64,000 nt of DNA. It comes from Vibrio sp. STUT-A11. Lineage in GTDB: Bacteria > Pseudomonadota > Gammaproteobacteria > Enterobacterales > Vibrionaceae. The stretch covers positions 806,001-870,000 of the forward strand of contig NZ_AP026764.1 in assembly GCF_026000435.1 (NCBI RefSeq), in the 5' to 3' direction. The position numbers and the translations under genes are program-made. Shown piece after piece: positions 43,190-51,608 of the stretch; positions within the stretch are counted from its first letter, which is position 1; the number at the start of each line of letters is the position of its first letter. Under the pieces are notes generated by a model. The model made no database searches and had not been told where the DNA came from. It saw only the letters and a list, made by a program, of their open reading frames with translations.

Positions 43190-43903
43190 CTACTTACCGG
43201 TTCGAGCGTGCTCCAGAAACGCACTGGTCAAGTGCTGGAATAGCGAGTCAACGGATGGCCTTTGTTTTATGTGATCGAATAGGGGGGTGTGGACATCTCC
43301 TCGAATATCATCGCTGTGACCACAAAGTTGGTTACACAGTCGCACTGGCTCAACAATTTTGTCGACATTGGCATCAATCAGAATGCAAGCCTGGGATAAG
43401 ACGACTTTTCCTCCGCCTTTTTTAAGTAACACACGTTGTGCGGTTCCGACGACTTTTTGCCCTCCAATATTCAAATTATACTCACCATCACAGTACGAGT
43501 ATGGCGTCGCGTGCACGTCGACCTTAACGCCAAGTTGTTCAAAAAAGACCGTTAAAATAGCGCACAAATCGAGGTAGGCTTTTTTTATGTCGTAGGGTTG
43601 ATCTACTGGCCAATGATAGATGTGAGATAGGTTGATGATACCCGGTACTTGAGGGACAGGTGCACCGCCTGTCTTACGTGAGAATAACTTCCAGCCGGAC
43701 TCAGCCAAAGCGTGTAGTAATACTTCCGAGACAGGCCATTTCCTCCCCGCTGGCAGCACCAATGTCGGGCTTTTGACTTGCCAGAGGAGCAGTACTTGCG
43801 ACAGTTGATTGGATTGAACCTGGGCGATTAGCTCATCTTCTTTATCAAAAACATCAGAGACTTCCGTTGCGACATAACGGATCAGTTTATTCTTTGCAGC
43901 CAA
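43190..43903 (-). CDS. Lipoate-protein ligase/octanoyltransferase-like protein
   Basis: The 237-residue protein shows the LplA fold signatures: FSRKTGGAPVPQVPG corresponds to the RRxGGGAVYHDxG lipoate-binding loop, and QKVVGTAQR corresponds to KVSGSAxR with the catalytic lysine, here K150. It is shorter than LplA (no accessory domain) and lacks the usual glycine triplet in the first motif. It could attach lipoate or a related acyl group. It is monocistronic, with no lipoyl-domain protein beside it. Confidence 0.75.
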   Translation of the reverse strand: MAAKNKLIRYVATEVSDVFDKEDELIAQVQSNQLSQVLLLWQVKSPTLVLPAGRKWPVSEVLLHALAESGWKLFSRKTGGAPVPQVPGIINLSHIYHWPVDQPYDIKKAYLDLCAILTVFFEQLGVKVDVHATPYSYCDGEYNLNIGGQKVVGTAQRVLLKKGGGKVVLSQACILIDANVDKIVEPVRLCNQLCGHSDDIRGDVHTPLFDHIKQRPSVDSLFQHLTSAFLEHARTGK

Positions 43904-44065
43904 ATACTATTCCTCACTTTTCAACGCTATACGTTTTATCTCAGATACAAACCGATTGCTACTTAGCGCTTCACTGTTTGGGTTGTTCATCTCATTGAAG
44001 TGTCAAAGCAGGCTGGGAATGCCCGCTTTGCGTTAGTTAAGTGAGTCTAGAGCGCGCTAATTCGA

Positions 44066-45094
44066 CTAGTTTATGTTAGCCGTCGCGATAGCAATTAAGT
44101 CGGTGAATGACAACGAAAAAGGTCGTTCCGTATTCAACGCCTTAGCCGGAAACTCTAAGCTTAATTGGGTGTGTTCTGGTACTTTTTTTACCAGTTGTGT
44201 GACGAACTTTCGTGTTTCGCCTGGTGAGATAGATAAACGTTTACGTCCTTGAGTGGAAATCTCCGCGATCCCTATTGTTGGCAGGCTGTTACCATTAGTA
44301 TCTTCAATACTGAGCAGAGATTCCGGTCTATACAGAAGGTTTCCGCTTTCATTGCGATAAGCACTAAATGAGTTGAACTGAGGCTCCAGTTCGCCTTCGG
44401 AACCGATGTTCGTTACCGAGAACGTCACGTTAGAGCCATCGAAGTCTTCTACTTTTACTAGCACATTGTCATTTTGATAGCTCGCGGCGGCGACTGCGCT
44501 TGCGGCTTCTTGGTTTTGTTGTTCGTCCTTGCTGCGGTTATTCGATTCGTTCGACTGTTTATTGCTCTGCTTTTTACCCATGGCGTAAGACTGGTCAGCC
44601 ATGGCTATTAGGGCTGGAATAGAATAAAGAGTAAGACCTTCTAAATGGTCAAAATCTATTTTTGCATATTGGGTCAGTTTGTGGCTTGAAAACTGACAAT
44701 AGCCATCGACAAGGCTGACAAAGGCTAACTCATAGGTACCTTTCAATCGTTCAGCCTCTTTCGCAGCTTGTGCCAAATTTGCTCTCATCCGTTGAATATC
44801 TTTTAGCGTGCGTTTTGGATAGCGGCCATTGGGTGAAACGTCATTAGAAACTGATACCAACTCTTCTGTTACGAACGGATTTTCCGCTGTTGGAACGACG
44901 GTGGTGATTCGATTGGACTTGGTGATGTCCTTCCCGAGTAACGCCACCATTTTTTGTGAGACAGTGGTCCGGTTGGTTGCCAGTATGTTATTGCAGTTTG
45001 GCGATGTTGCCGCGTGAGAGTAGTAAGCGGAAAAATAGGTAAACAGGACAGCCGCGACCGTAATGACGAGTCCTTTTGATATTCGAATGTTCAT
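44066..45094 (-). CDS. Exported protein of unknown family
   Basis: The 342-residue protein has an N-terminal signal (MNIRISKGLVITVAAVLFTY..YSHA) with predicted cleavage near residue 28. Residues about 95-120 look helical (KDIQRMRANLAQAAKEAERLKG), 180-205 are low-complexity polar (many Ser, Asn, Gln, Glu) and the rest beta-rich (VLVKVEDFDGSNVTFSVTNIGSEG). Two cysteines after the signal (in PNCNN and GYCQF) could form a disulphide. I do not recognise the family. It stands alone, with 43904-44065 and 45095-45639 as flanking non-coding DNA. Confidence 0.65.
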   Translation of the reverse strand: MNIRISKGLVITVAAVLFTYFSAYYSHAATSPNCNNILATNRTTVSQKMVALLGKDITKSNRITTVVPTAENPFVTEELVSVSNDVSPNGRYPKRTLKDIQRMRANLAQAAKEAERLKGTYELAFVSLVDGYCQFSSHKLTQYAKIDFDHLEGLTLYSIPALIAMADQSYAMGKKQSNKQSNESNNRSKDEQQNQEAASAVAAASYQNDNVLVKVEDFDGSNVTFSVTNIGSEGELEPQFNSFSAYRNESGNLLYRPESLLSIEDTNGNSLPTIGIAEISTQGRKRLSISPGETRKFVTQLVKKVPEHTQLSLEFPAKALNTERPFSLSFTDLIAIATANIN

Positions 45095-45639
45095 CCTGAT
45101 AACCCCTCTGTCTTTTGGCGCGATAGACGGACTTATCTTTTCGAATCAGTCTGTGTGGTATCGCGGCTTTCAGAATGGTTGTGATCAACTCTTCGTAGCA
45201 GGTTACCTTGTCATAGTAAATCTTCGACACTTTGATTTACTCTATTTCTACACTTTCAAAAGTGCCTGAATTAGAGAGCAATAAAGCTACAAAGTTGATG
45301 TCTTTGTTAGAAAGATAGACCTAACTATTCGAACCATCAAATGTGTGACTGTGGGCAGATTTTTCGTCGTTTGTTGAGGTGCATTTAAAAACAGACACTT
45401 ACTGTAGAAAGTTGATTTGAAGGAAAAAATATATTTTTATTAGCAGTCTTTTCGTCTGCTCGAGGCGCACTAAAGCCTCGGTGAAAGTGTGGGCCGACTT
45501 CTTGGTTTGGGTTATGACTAGGAGTAAGTAAAAGTGTGGACAATTCGACGATATATTGTTCAATGTAATGCTATGGTTATTATTGCGCCGCTTAAAATGT
45601 GAGCAAACATATACATCAACCATCCACCAAGAGGTCGAT
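45095..45639. other. Divergent intergenic region, no gene seen
   Basis: These 545 bases lie between the divergent exported-protein and DUF465 genes and show only short frames without ribosome sites. CGAGGC / GCCTCG forms a small hairpin at about 45461-45480, not followed by T residues on either strand. Promoters of both genes are presumed here. Confidence 0.5.
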
Positions 45640-45879
45640 ATGTTAGGTGAAAATCACTCATTAACTCATGAATTTCCAGAACACTTGGATACCATATCCC
45701 ATCTGTCAGAAAGTGATACGTCCTTTGCTGAAAACGTGAGAAACTACAACGCTTTAGATAAAGAAATACGAATTTTGGAGCTGCAAGGCAACCCCATAGA
45801 TGATCACGAGATGAACATGCTGAAGCATAATCGTGCTGAGCTGAAAGATTGGTTACATTCCAGGATTATGGGTTCATAG
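45640..45879 (+). CDS. DUF465 (YdcH-like) small protein
   Basis: I start at the ATG at 45640 (MLGENHSLTHEFPEHLDTI, 79 residues) with GAGGT 6 bases upstream; the longer frame from 45556 has no ribosome site. The pattern H-E-F-P-E-H and FAENVRNYNALDKEIRILE..LKHNRAELKDWLH is that of DUF465/YdcH, a short helical-hairpin protein with unknown function. A terminator follows at once. Confidence 0.87.
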   Translation: MLGENHSLTHEFPEHLDTISHLSESDTSFAENVRNYNALDKEIRILELQGNPIDDHEMNMLKHNRAELKDWLHSRIMGS

Positions 45880-45895
45880 CTAAGTAATGAGTATC

Positions 45896-45930
45896 GGCTC
45901 GTATCTAGGCATACGAGCCTTTTTATTTTT
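45896..45930. terminator. Intrinsic terminator after the DUF465 gene
   Basis: GGCTCGTAT / ATACGAGCC stem followed by TTTTTATTTTT. It overlaps the last codons of the convergent cupin gene. Confidence 0.88.
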
Positions 45931-46570
45931 CAACTGGCAGATGCCCGGTCTTGACCCAAATCACCGTTTCCTCTTCAACAAACGGAGTGTGTTCACTTAA
46001 ATGTGGACTTCTCATCCAGGTATGCTTGGGATAGACTCCGAATTCATCTTTAAGCTCGCCAGCTAAAACTAATATTTCTTCGCCACCAAAGTGTTGGTGT
46101 GCATGAAACTGTTCTCCTTTCGGCCATTTCACTAACGCAACACGTTCATGACCAAATTCATGCAAAGGCATCACTTGCAGGCCACCAATTCCGCGGAGCC
46201 ACTCTGCCTTATTGGTATTGATGCGTACTTCTGAAAGATCTTGCGGATCAAACTGGTTCAGTTTTACCAGAATGACACACCCTTCGTTACTGAACGGAGC
46301 ATGATGGCTACCTGGAGGGTTGCGAATATAAGTACCAGCTGGGTAATCGCCATTTTCATCAGAAAATACGCCTTCAAGCACTAAAATTTCCTCACCGAAC
46401 GGGTGGTAGTGCGTCGCAAAGCGTGATCCAGCTTCATATTTTACAATACTGGTTGTGTGCCCTGATTCTTTCGCTTCACGTTCTAGTGGCTTGCGCCAAA
46501 CACCTGGCGCTGGGCTGGCAAACCATGCTTGTTGAGTAGTTTCAATCACAATTCTCTGAGTAAAATTCAT
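45923..46570 (-). CDS. Tandem-cupin protein (ChrR-type anti-sigma cupin fold)
   Basis: I take the ATG at 46570 (MNFTQRIVIETTQQAWFAS, 215 residues); an ATG at 46579 is close. Two similar cupin units are visible, HYHPFGEEILVLEGVFSDE and HQHFGGEEILVLAGELKDE, each followed by YPAGTYIRNPPGSHH or YPKHTWMRSPHLSEH. These are ChrR-like zinc/metal cupins. In ChrR such a domain follows an anti-sigma domain, which is absent here, and no sigma factor gene is adjacent. It may be a stand-alone metal-dependent enzyme or sensor. Confidence 0.8.
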   Translation of the reverse strand: MNFTQRIVIETTQQAWFASPAPGVWRKPLEREAKESGHTTSIVKYEAGSRFATHYHPFGEEILVLEGVFSDENGDYPAGTYIRNPPGSHHAPFSNEGCVILVKLNQFDPQDLSEVRINTNKAEWLRGIGGLQVMPLHEFGHERVALVKWPKGEQFHAHQHFGGEEILVLAGELKDEFGVYPKHTWMRSPHLSEHTPFVEEETVIWVKTGHLPVEK

Positions 46571-46886
46571 ATTCAACATGCTGAAATTCAAAGTCCTATT
46601 TTGAGTACAACGTGTTCTTATTATACGTGTCACACTCCAAATTGACTTAAAACCTCAGAAAAAGAGTGTATGAAAATTTGTGAAAAAAAGATGAGATAAA
46701 CGCTTCGAACTACGGGTGTGTTGAACAAATACTGGCCAATTGTATCGGTTCGCTCACAATTCGTCCTTAGAATTTATCTATAGTTTTATTAGCGACGCAA
46801 AGGCGTGCTAGAACGAGAAGCCAAAGAGGATACAGGAACAAGTGCTTAAGCGCAGGGTGTATCCTCTAAAATATAGGAACACCAAG
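46571..46886. other. Divergent intergenic region, no gene seen
   Basis: It lies between the divergent cupin and SDR genes (316 bases). Only short frames occur. It presumably holds both promoters; I see no recognisable operator. Confidence 0.45.
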
Positions 46887-47606
46887 ATGAAAAATGACAA
46901 AGTAGCCATTGTCACGGGTGCCGCTCGCGGTATTGGGAGAGCGATTTGTGAGCAATTACTGGAAGATGGCTTTGATGTCATCGGGTTAGATATTTCTCCT
47001 GTCGAGTGGAGCCAGTCACCGCAGCTCACGAGCTATCAAGTCAACCTTTGTGACTCCAAAGGGGTTAATGAAGTTGTAGAGAGCATCATTCAGCAACATC
47101 ATCGCATTGATGTGCTCGTGAATAATGCAGGTATTACTCGAGACGCTTTACTTCAGGATATGCTGGAAAAAGATTGGGACAGCGTCATTGATGTAAACCT
47201 GAAAGCGGTCTTTTTATTAACTCAAAGCGTCGCTCCGGTCATGCTAAATCAAGGTACCGGGAGCATCGTGAATATCTCTTCTATCGTAGGTACCGATGGG
47301 AATATTGGTCAGAGTAATTATGCTGCCAGTAAAGGCGGTGTCATCTCAATGAGTAAAGGGTGGGCGAAAGAACTCGCTCGAAAAGGTGCACAAATACGTG
47401 TGAATTGCGTTGCTCCCGGGTTCATTGTCACCGATATGACCAAAGACCTACCAGAGAAAGTGATCAAAATGATGGAAGGAAAAACACCATTAGGGCGTAT
47501 GGGCTCAGTGCGAGATATCGCCAATGGTGTGGCCTTTTTAGCATCAGATAAGAGTGAATTCATTACTGGACAAGTGCTGAAAATAGATGGTGGTTTAGTT
47601 TTGTAG
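46887..47606 (+). CDS. FabG-like 3-oxoacyl reductase (SDR)
   Basis: The ATG at 46887 (MKNDKVAIVTGAARGIGRAI, 239 residues) has AGGAA upstream. It has TGAARGIG, NNAGITRD, NISSIVG with the catalytic serine, YAASKGG and the PG-x-I-x-T-D-M segment. It fits classical FabG/PhaB-type reductases of 3-oxoacyl-ACP or acetoacetyl-CoA. As it lies outside a fatty acid synthesis cluster, the substrate is open. Confidence 0.85.
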   Translation: MKNDKVAIVTGAARGIGRAICEQLLEDGFDVIGLDISPVEWSQSPQLTSYQVNLCDSKGVNEVVESIIQQHHRIDVLVNNAGITRDALLQDMLEKDWDSVIDVNLKAVFLLTQSVAPVMLNQGTGSIVNISSIVGTDGNIGQSNYAASKGGVISMSKGWAKELARKGAQIRVNCVAPGFIVTDMTKDLPEKVIKMMEGKTPLGRMGSVRDIANGVAFLASDKSEFITGQVLKIDGGLVL

Positions 47607-47614
47607 TCTCTTCA

Positions 47615-47644
47615 CGCCGTCCCTTCTTATGGGGCGGCTTTTTC
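47615..47644 (+). terminator. Intrinsic terminator after the FabG-like gene
   Basis: GCCGTCCC / GGGGCGGC stem followed by a T run. Confidence 0.82.
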
Positions 47645-47854
47645 CGTTCCTCGCTTTATCTGCTTGATTTATCTTATACCGCTAAAGAAATAACCATAAC
47701 CAAAGGTTCTAACCAAACTCGTCTGGCGGGCTTTAAATTCACTATTTCGACCTAATATTCTGATTATATCTAAGTGAATTCAAGATACGGGATTGAGTGA
47801 CACACTACTGATCCTATCAGCCAAAGGCGTATTCAAACACGATAAGGAATAACA

Positions 47855-48712
47855 ATGTCAAACGAGTACATACCACCAAAAGTTTGGACAAACGACAGTG
47901 AAAATGGCGGCCAATGGGCAAGCATCAACCGTCCGGACTCAGGCGCACGTCATGAGCAAGAATTACCCGTTGGTGAACATCCATTCCAGTTATATTCCAT
48001 GGGGACTCCAAACGGTCAGAAAGTCACCATTATGTTTGAAGAGCTGTTGGCTGCTGGTGTGAAAGAAGCGGAATACGACGCACATTTGATTAAAATCGGT
48101 GATAGTGACCAGTTTGGTTCCGGGTTTGTCGCAGTAAACCCAAATTCAAAAATTCCTGCGTTAGTTGATCGTTCTGGCGAAGAGCCAGTGAATGTTTTTG
48201 AATCTGGCAACATTCTTTTCTACTTAGCGGAAAAATTTGGCCTGTTCTTACCTAAAGAGGGCGCAAAGCGGGCGGAAGTAATGAATTGGCTGTTCTGGCT
48301 ACAAGGTTCTGCGCCCTACCTGGGTGGTGGTTTTGGGCATTTTTATGCCTATGCGCCAGAGAAGTTCGAATATCCCATCAACCGCTTTACCATGGAAGCG
48401 AAGCGTCAACTGGATGTTTTGGACAAGCGTTTAGCAAACCATGAGTTTTTAGCTGGCGACGAATACAGTATCGCGGATATTGCTACGTGGCCGTGGTATG
48501 GCAACTTAGTGTTAGGACGAGCTTACGATGCGGCAGAGTTTTTAGATGTAAACAGCTACGGGCACGTGGTTCGTTGGGCTAAAGCCATTGAACAACGCGA
48601 AGCGGTAAAACGTGGTCGCATCGTTAACCGAACTTGGGGTGAAGAAGGCGAGTATCTCGCAGAGCGACATAGCGCACAAGATATTGACAACGTGTTAGAA
48701 CTAAAATTCTAA
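47855..48712 (+). CDS. yghU: YghU-type glutathione transferase / disulfide-bond oxidoreductase
   Basis: The 285-residue protein begins MSNEYIPPKVWTNDSENGGQWASINRPDSGARHEQELPVG in short blocks characteristic of the Nu-class YghU family. The thioredoxin-like domain follows (QLYSMGTPNGQKVTIMFEEL..NPNSKIPALVD, FESGNILFYLAEKFG) and then the helical C-terminal domain. YghU binds two glutathiones and reduces disulphides and organic peroxides. AAGGAATA precedes the start. It is a single-gene unit with its own terminator. Confidence 0.92.
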   Translation: MSNEYIPPKVWTNDSENGGQWASINRPDSGARHEQELPVGEHPFQLYSMGTPNGQKVTIMFEELLAAGVKEAEYDAHLIKIGDSDQFGSGFVAVNPNSKIPALVDRSGEEPVNVFESGNILFYLAEKFGLFLPKEGAKRAEVMNWLFWLQGSAPYLGGGFGHFYAYAPEKFEYPINRFTMEAKRQLDVLDKRLANHEFLAGDEYSIADIATWPWYGNLVLGRAYDAAEFLDVNSYGHVVRWAKAIEQREAVKRGRIVNRTWGEEGEYLAERHSAQDIDNVLELKF

Positions 48713-48725
48713 CCGAGAGGTTACC

Positions 48726-48755
48726 CTGCGTACCGATTGTTGGTGCGCAGTTTTT
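48726..48755 (+). terminator. Intrinsic terminator after yghU
   Basis: CTGCGTACC / GGTGCGCAG stem (one G-T pair) followed by TTTTT. Confidence 0.85.
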
Positions 48756-49079
48756 CTGCTGTATCTCGGTCATAAATACCCATTACCAATGAACTCGTAT
48801 ACTCAAAATTATCAACAGCTCCTATCCTATTTGTTACGCCATGATGAAAATGGTTTCTCTAAACTTTAGACTAGAGTTGTTGGTATCACTAATTTCAATG
48901 AATATTCGATTTTAAAATTTTCTTCGAAAAGATAAGTCTTATTAATAGCAGATATAAATGAGATTTATGTTTTACTCTATATTTTTGATTTTGTTTTTTA
49001 AAGCAACTTATTTGTCGGCTTTATATCCAGCTAGCCTATTTTACCCGTATTATTATTGACCTTTAGCTAACAATATAAA

Positions 49080-49230
49080 CTCATAGGGACGTAATACTAT
49101 TCTTATTGGAAGTCATATTTCGTTGATTTTCATTGCCCCCTATTTGTCAGTTCACCAGCATGAACTGGGTTTCTGTTATGTCCGCACAGGTGTTTTTATT
49201 AACCTGCCTGAGTGCGGACGTTTTTTTATC
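49080..49230 (+). ncRNA. Candidate small RNA in the yghU-peroxiredoxin gap
   Basis: In the 630-base gap 48756-49385 there is no credible protein gene. On the + strand a hairpin CAGTTCA / TGAACTG (49149-49168) is followed by a strong terminator-like hairpin (GTCCGCAC / GTGCGGAC with an AGGT / ACCT extension, about 49182-49220) and a run of T residues. There is no upstream gene close enough to own this terminator, since yghU has its own. This pattern suggests a small RNA of roughly 100-170 nt; the 5' end is a guess. Confidence 0.4.
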
Positions 49231-49346
49231 TTCTCTCATGTTAACAATTTGGCTTAAATTGCAGATTCGAGCAATTGTCGAGTCATTCATTCTAGTTATG
49301 CCATAGGGTAAGAAGGTGGAATTTGTTACTAGTATCAATACACATA

Positions 49347-49384
49347 AAACAACGCCCCGAGCTCAGTCGAGGCGTTATTTTTTA
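49347..49384. terminator. Bidirectional intrinsic terminator beside the peroxiredoxin gene
   Basis: AACGCCCCGA / TCGAGGCGTT stem around 49351-49376 with T-rich sequence on both outer sides. Confidence 0.82.
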
Positions 49385-49385
49385 A

Positions 49386-49859
49386 TTAAAGTGCAGCAAG
49401 AATCGTCTCTGCGTTGCTCACTTCAAACTTCTGTGGTTCTTCAACATTAAGTGTGGTCACGACACCATTCTCAACAATCATCGCGTAACGTTGCGAGCGA
49501 ATACCACCAAAACTGCCAGTATCCATTTCCAGACCAAGTGCTTTGGTGAAGCTAGCATCACCGTCACCCAGCATCATAATCTCAGAAGCATTTTGAGCTT
49601 CACCCCAAGCATGCATAACAAATGCATCATTTGTTGCGATACATGCGATAAGATCAACGCCTTTTGCTTTTAGCTGGTCTGCTAGAACAACATAGCCTGG
49701 TAAGTGAGCTTCTGAACAAGTCGGAGTGAACGCGCCCGGTACAGCAAACAGCACTACTTTTTTATTCGCAAACAGCTCAGTTACGTCGTGATTTGCCATG
49801 CCATCGGCTGTTAGTTCACTGACAGTTGCAGAAGGTAGTGCTTGGCCTTGTTGAATCAT
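49386..49859 (-). CDS. Prx5-type peroxiredoxin
   Basis: The 157-residue protein has the peroxidatic cysteine motif VPGAFTPTCSEAHLPGY and downstream CIATNDAFVMHAWG, LGLEMDTGSFGGIRSQRYAMIVENG, typical of the Prx5/AhpE-like group. There is no fused glutaredoxin domain, unlike Haemophilus-type PGdx. It reduces hydrogen peroxide and alkyl hydroperoxides using thioredoxin or glutaredoxin. AAGGAAG precedes the start. Single gene. Confidence 0.92.
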   Translation of the reverse strand: MIQQGQALPSATVSELTADGMANHDVTELFANKKVVLFAVPGAFTPTCSEAHLPGYVVLADQLKAKGVDLIACIATNDAFVMHAWGEAQNASEIMMLGDGDASFTKALGLEMDTGSFGGIRSQRYAMIVENGVVTTLNVEEPQKFEVSNAETILAAL

Positions 49860-49943
49860 AATTGTCTTCCTTTTGATATTCGTTATTTGTCTCAGTCAGT
49901 CTAGCGCTTAAGTTGAGCATTAACCACTGAGGGTTTGTAGGGG

Positions 49944-49997
49944 TATACCCAAGTATTATTAACATTCTGAATTAAATCGGAAAGTCATTTGAGTATA
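49944..49997. repeat. 54-bp mini-element with TATACCCAA ends
   Basis: It starts TATACCCAAGTA and ends CATTTGAGTATA, so the outer 9 bases are inverted repeats with one mismatch. The right end (AAGTCATTTGAGTATA) matches the right end of the 415-681 element. It may be an internally deleted copy. Confidence 0.55.
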
Positions 49998-50033
49998 CAC
50001 ATCAGTTTATAACGATTTAGCGAGTCTCAATTT

Positions 50034-51047
50034 CTATAAAGAAGAATGATTTTCAACGTAGTTTTTTACTTGAGAACGATAGTTAGCTTTCATTTTGTCG
50101 TCAATGAAACTCGCTTCTATGGCGTTAAGCGTGAACTGCGCGATTTCATCGTTGCTCATTGGGTGTGCCTGACTCACAGCGAGGAAATTGTCGGTCATGT
50201 AGCCACCAAAGTAAGCCGGGTCATCTGAGTTAATGGTGACTGCTACGCCTTGACGAAGAAGATCGACAACGTTGTGGTGCTTCATGTCATCAAAGACACA
50301 CAGCTTAATGTTCGAGAGTGGGCAGACAGTAAGAGGCATTTTGCTTTCGATAAGTGAGGCAACCAAGGTATTGTCTTCAACACAGCGAACACCGTGATCG
50401 ACGCGACTGACTTCCAACATTTCAATTGCGTCAGAGATATTCTGTGCCGGGCCTTCTTCACCTGCGTGTGCAACCGTAAGTAGGCCCGCCGCTTTGGCTT
50501 GTTGGAACACGCGCTCAAATTTTGCTGGTGGGTGCCCTTTTTCAGAGGAATCCAAGCCGACACCAATGATCTTGTCGCGATGTTTAAGGATAGATTGAAG
50601 CGTTTCGATTGCGCTCTCTTCTGATAGGTGACGAAGGAAGCAGGCAATGATTTGAGAAGTAATGCCAAGTTGGTCCTGACCATCTTTTAAAGCGCGACTA
50701 ATTCCGTTGATCACTGTATCAAAATCAATACCGCGTTCGGTATGAGTTTGAGGATCAAAAAAGATTTCCGTATGAATGACGTTATCGGCCTTGCAATGTT
50801 CTAAGTACTCCCAGGTTAGGTCATAAAAATCTTGCTCCGTACGTAAAGCGTTCGCGCCCTGGTAGTAAAGATCGAGAAAAGATTGTAAATCTTCAAACTG
50901 GTAAGCTTCGCGTAATTCACTAGGGGTCGAGTACGGGATTTCAATATTGTTGCGTTTAGCAAGCTTGAACAGCAACTCTGGCTCAAGTGAACCTTCAATA
51001 TGTAAGTGTAACTCTACTTTTGGAAGACCTTGAATAAATGCGTTCAT
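50034..51047 (-). CDS. add: Adenine/adenosine deaminase
   Basis: I start at the ATG at 51047 (MNAFIQGLPKVELHLHIEGS, 337 residues) with AAAGGTGGA just upstream; the open frame to 51221 reads through a riboswitch and is not coding. Zinc ligands H14 and H16 are in HLHIEG; VAHAGEEG, DHGVRC and NSDDPAYF supply the other catalytic residues. VGLDSSEKGHPPAKF resembles the adenine deaminase branch of the family rather than classical adenosine deaminase. The adenine riboswitch upstream supports adenine to hypoxanthine conversion. Confidence 0.88.
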   Translation of the reverse strand: MNAFIQGLPKVELHLHIEGSLEPELLFKLAKRNNIEIPYSTPSELREAYQFEDLQSFLDLYYQGANALRTEQDFYDLTWEYLEHCKADNVIHTEIFFDPQTHTERGIDFDTVINGISRALKDGQDQLGITSQIIACFLRHLSEESAIETLQSILKHRDKIIGVGLDSSEKGHPPAKFERVFQQAKAAGLLTVAHAGEEGPAQNISDAIEMLEVSRVDHGVRCVEDNTLVASLIESKMPLTVCPLSNIKLCVFDDMKHHNVVDLLRQGVAVTINSDDPAYFGGYMTDNFLAVSQAHPMSNDEIAQFTLNAIEASFIDDKMKANYRSQVKNYVENHSSL

Positions 51048-51151
51048 ATTCCACCTTTCGTGTATTGTGGATGCAGTTACTCTAAGAATAGGTATTGATA
51101 GAAATAAGTCGAACGCTATTACAAAGAGTAAGATACATCGTGATCTCAACT

Positions 51152-51219
51152 CTTCGTAATCAGCACTTTGCGGGAGCTGGTAGAGACCCCCAAACCATAT
51201 CATTGGGGTTATACGAAGC
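51152..51219 (-). ncRNA. Purine riboswitch, adenine class, in the add leader
   Basis: Read on the reverse strand, P1 is GCTTCGTA / TACGAAG. The conserved core ATGATATGG and GTCTCTACC is present between P2 and P3, and the P2/P3 loops are closed by complementary stems (ACCCC / GGGGGT, AGC / GCT). The J3/1 position that selects the ligand reads GATTACGAA: the base pairing with ligand is U, which specifies adenine (guanine aptamers have C). About 105 bases separate it from the add start, where TCCAC can pair with GTGGA over the ribosome site. Confidence 0.88.
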
Positions 51220-51417
51220 AAACGGTTGCGATTATACGCAAAATTATCAATTTGACTAGGGGTTTATTGGTGTCGTAGAACGAGTGAAATAATTGAAGAT
51301 TGGCTAGTATCGGCTGTATAGAAGGGTATTCGGATGGAAAAGGCACTGTTCATGTGAGTGAAAGGCAGGCGGCGTTACCTTACACTTAACATGAAGAAAG
51401 AAAACGATGTTAATATT

Positions 51418-51558
51418 TCAGAGATCAAATAATTTATCAAACTCTCTTTGTTCCATAATGTCTTCAATACGGCGTCGAGTTTTTTGCTTAATCGCTGCAT
51501 TATTTTGCTCAGATTCTTTTTTTTCTTTTTCTAATTGTTTGTTACTTTTCTTAGCCAT
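51418..51558 (-). CDS. DUF3545/PA3496-type small protein (46 aa)
   Basis: The protein is MAKKSNKQLEKEKKESEQ followed by a helix TRRRIEDIMEQREFDKLFDL at its C-terminus. GGAGG lies 7 bases before the ATG at 51558. The TRRRIEDIMEQRE pattern with a lysine-rich lead is that of DUF3545 proteins, which are widespread and uncharacterised in vibrios. It is too short for most gene finders. Confidence 0.72.
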   Translation of the reverse strand: MAKKSNKQLEKEKKESEQNNAAIKQKTRRRIEDIMEQREFDKLFDL

Positions 51559-51608
51559 AAAAAGGCCTCCAACTTGAACATGAATACTATCAATGCCTGA
51601 AAAATGTT

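Noticed and set aside
49147..49338. Reverse-strand frame of 63 codons
   Set aside because: It has no ribosome site and runs through a strong hairpin with T run; the region is better explained as a candidate sRNA.
51048..51221. 58-residue N-terminal extension of the deaminase
   Set aside because: The stretch is read from the purine riboswitch, and the ATG at 51047 has a strong ribosome site and the canonical family start.
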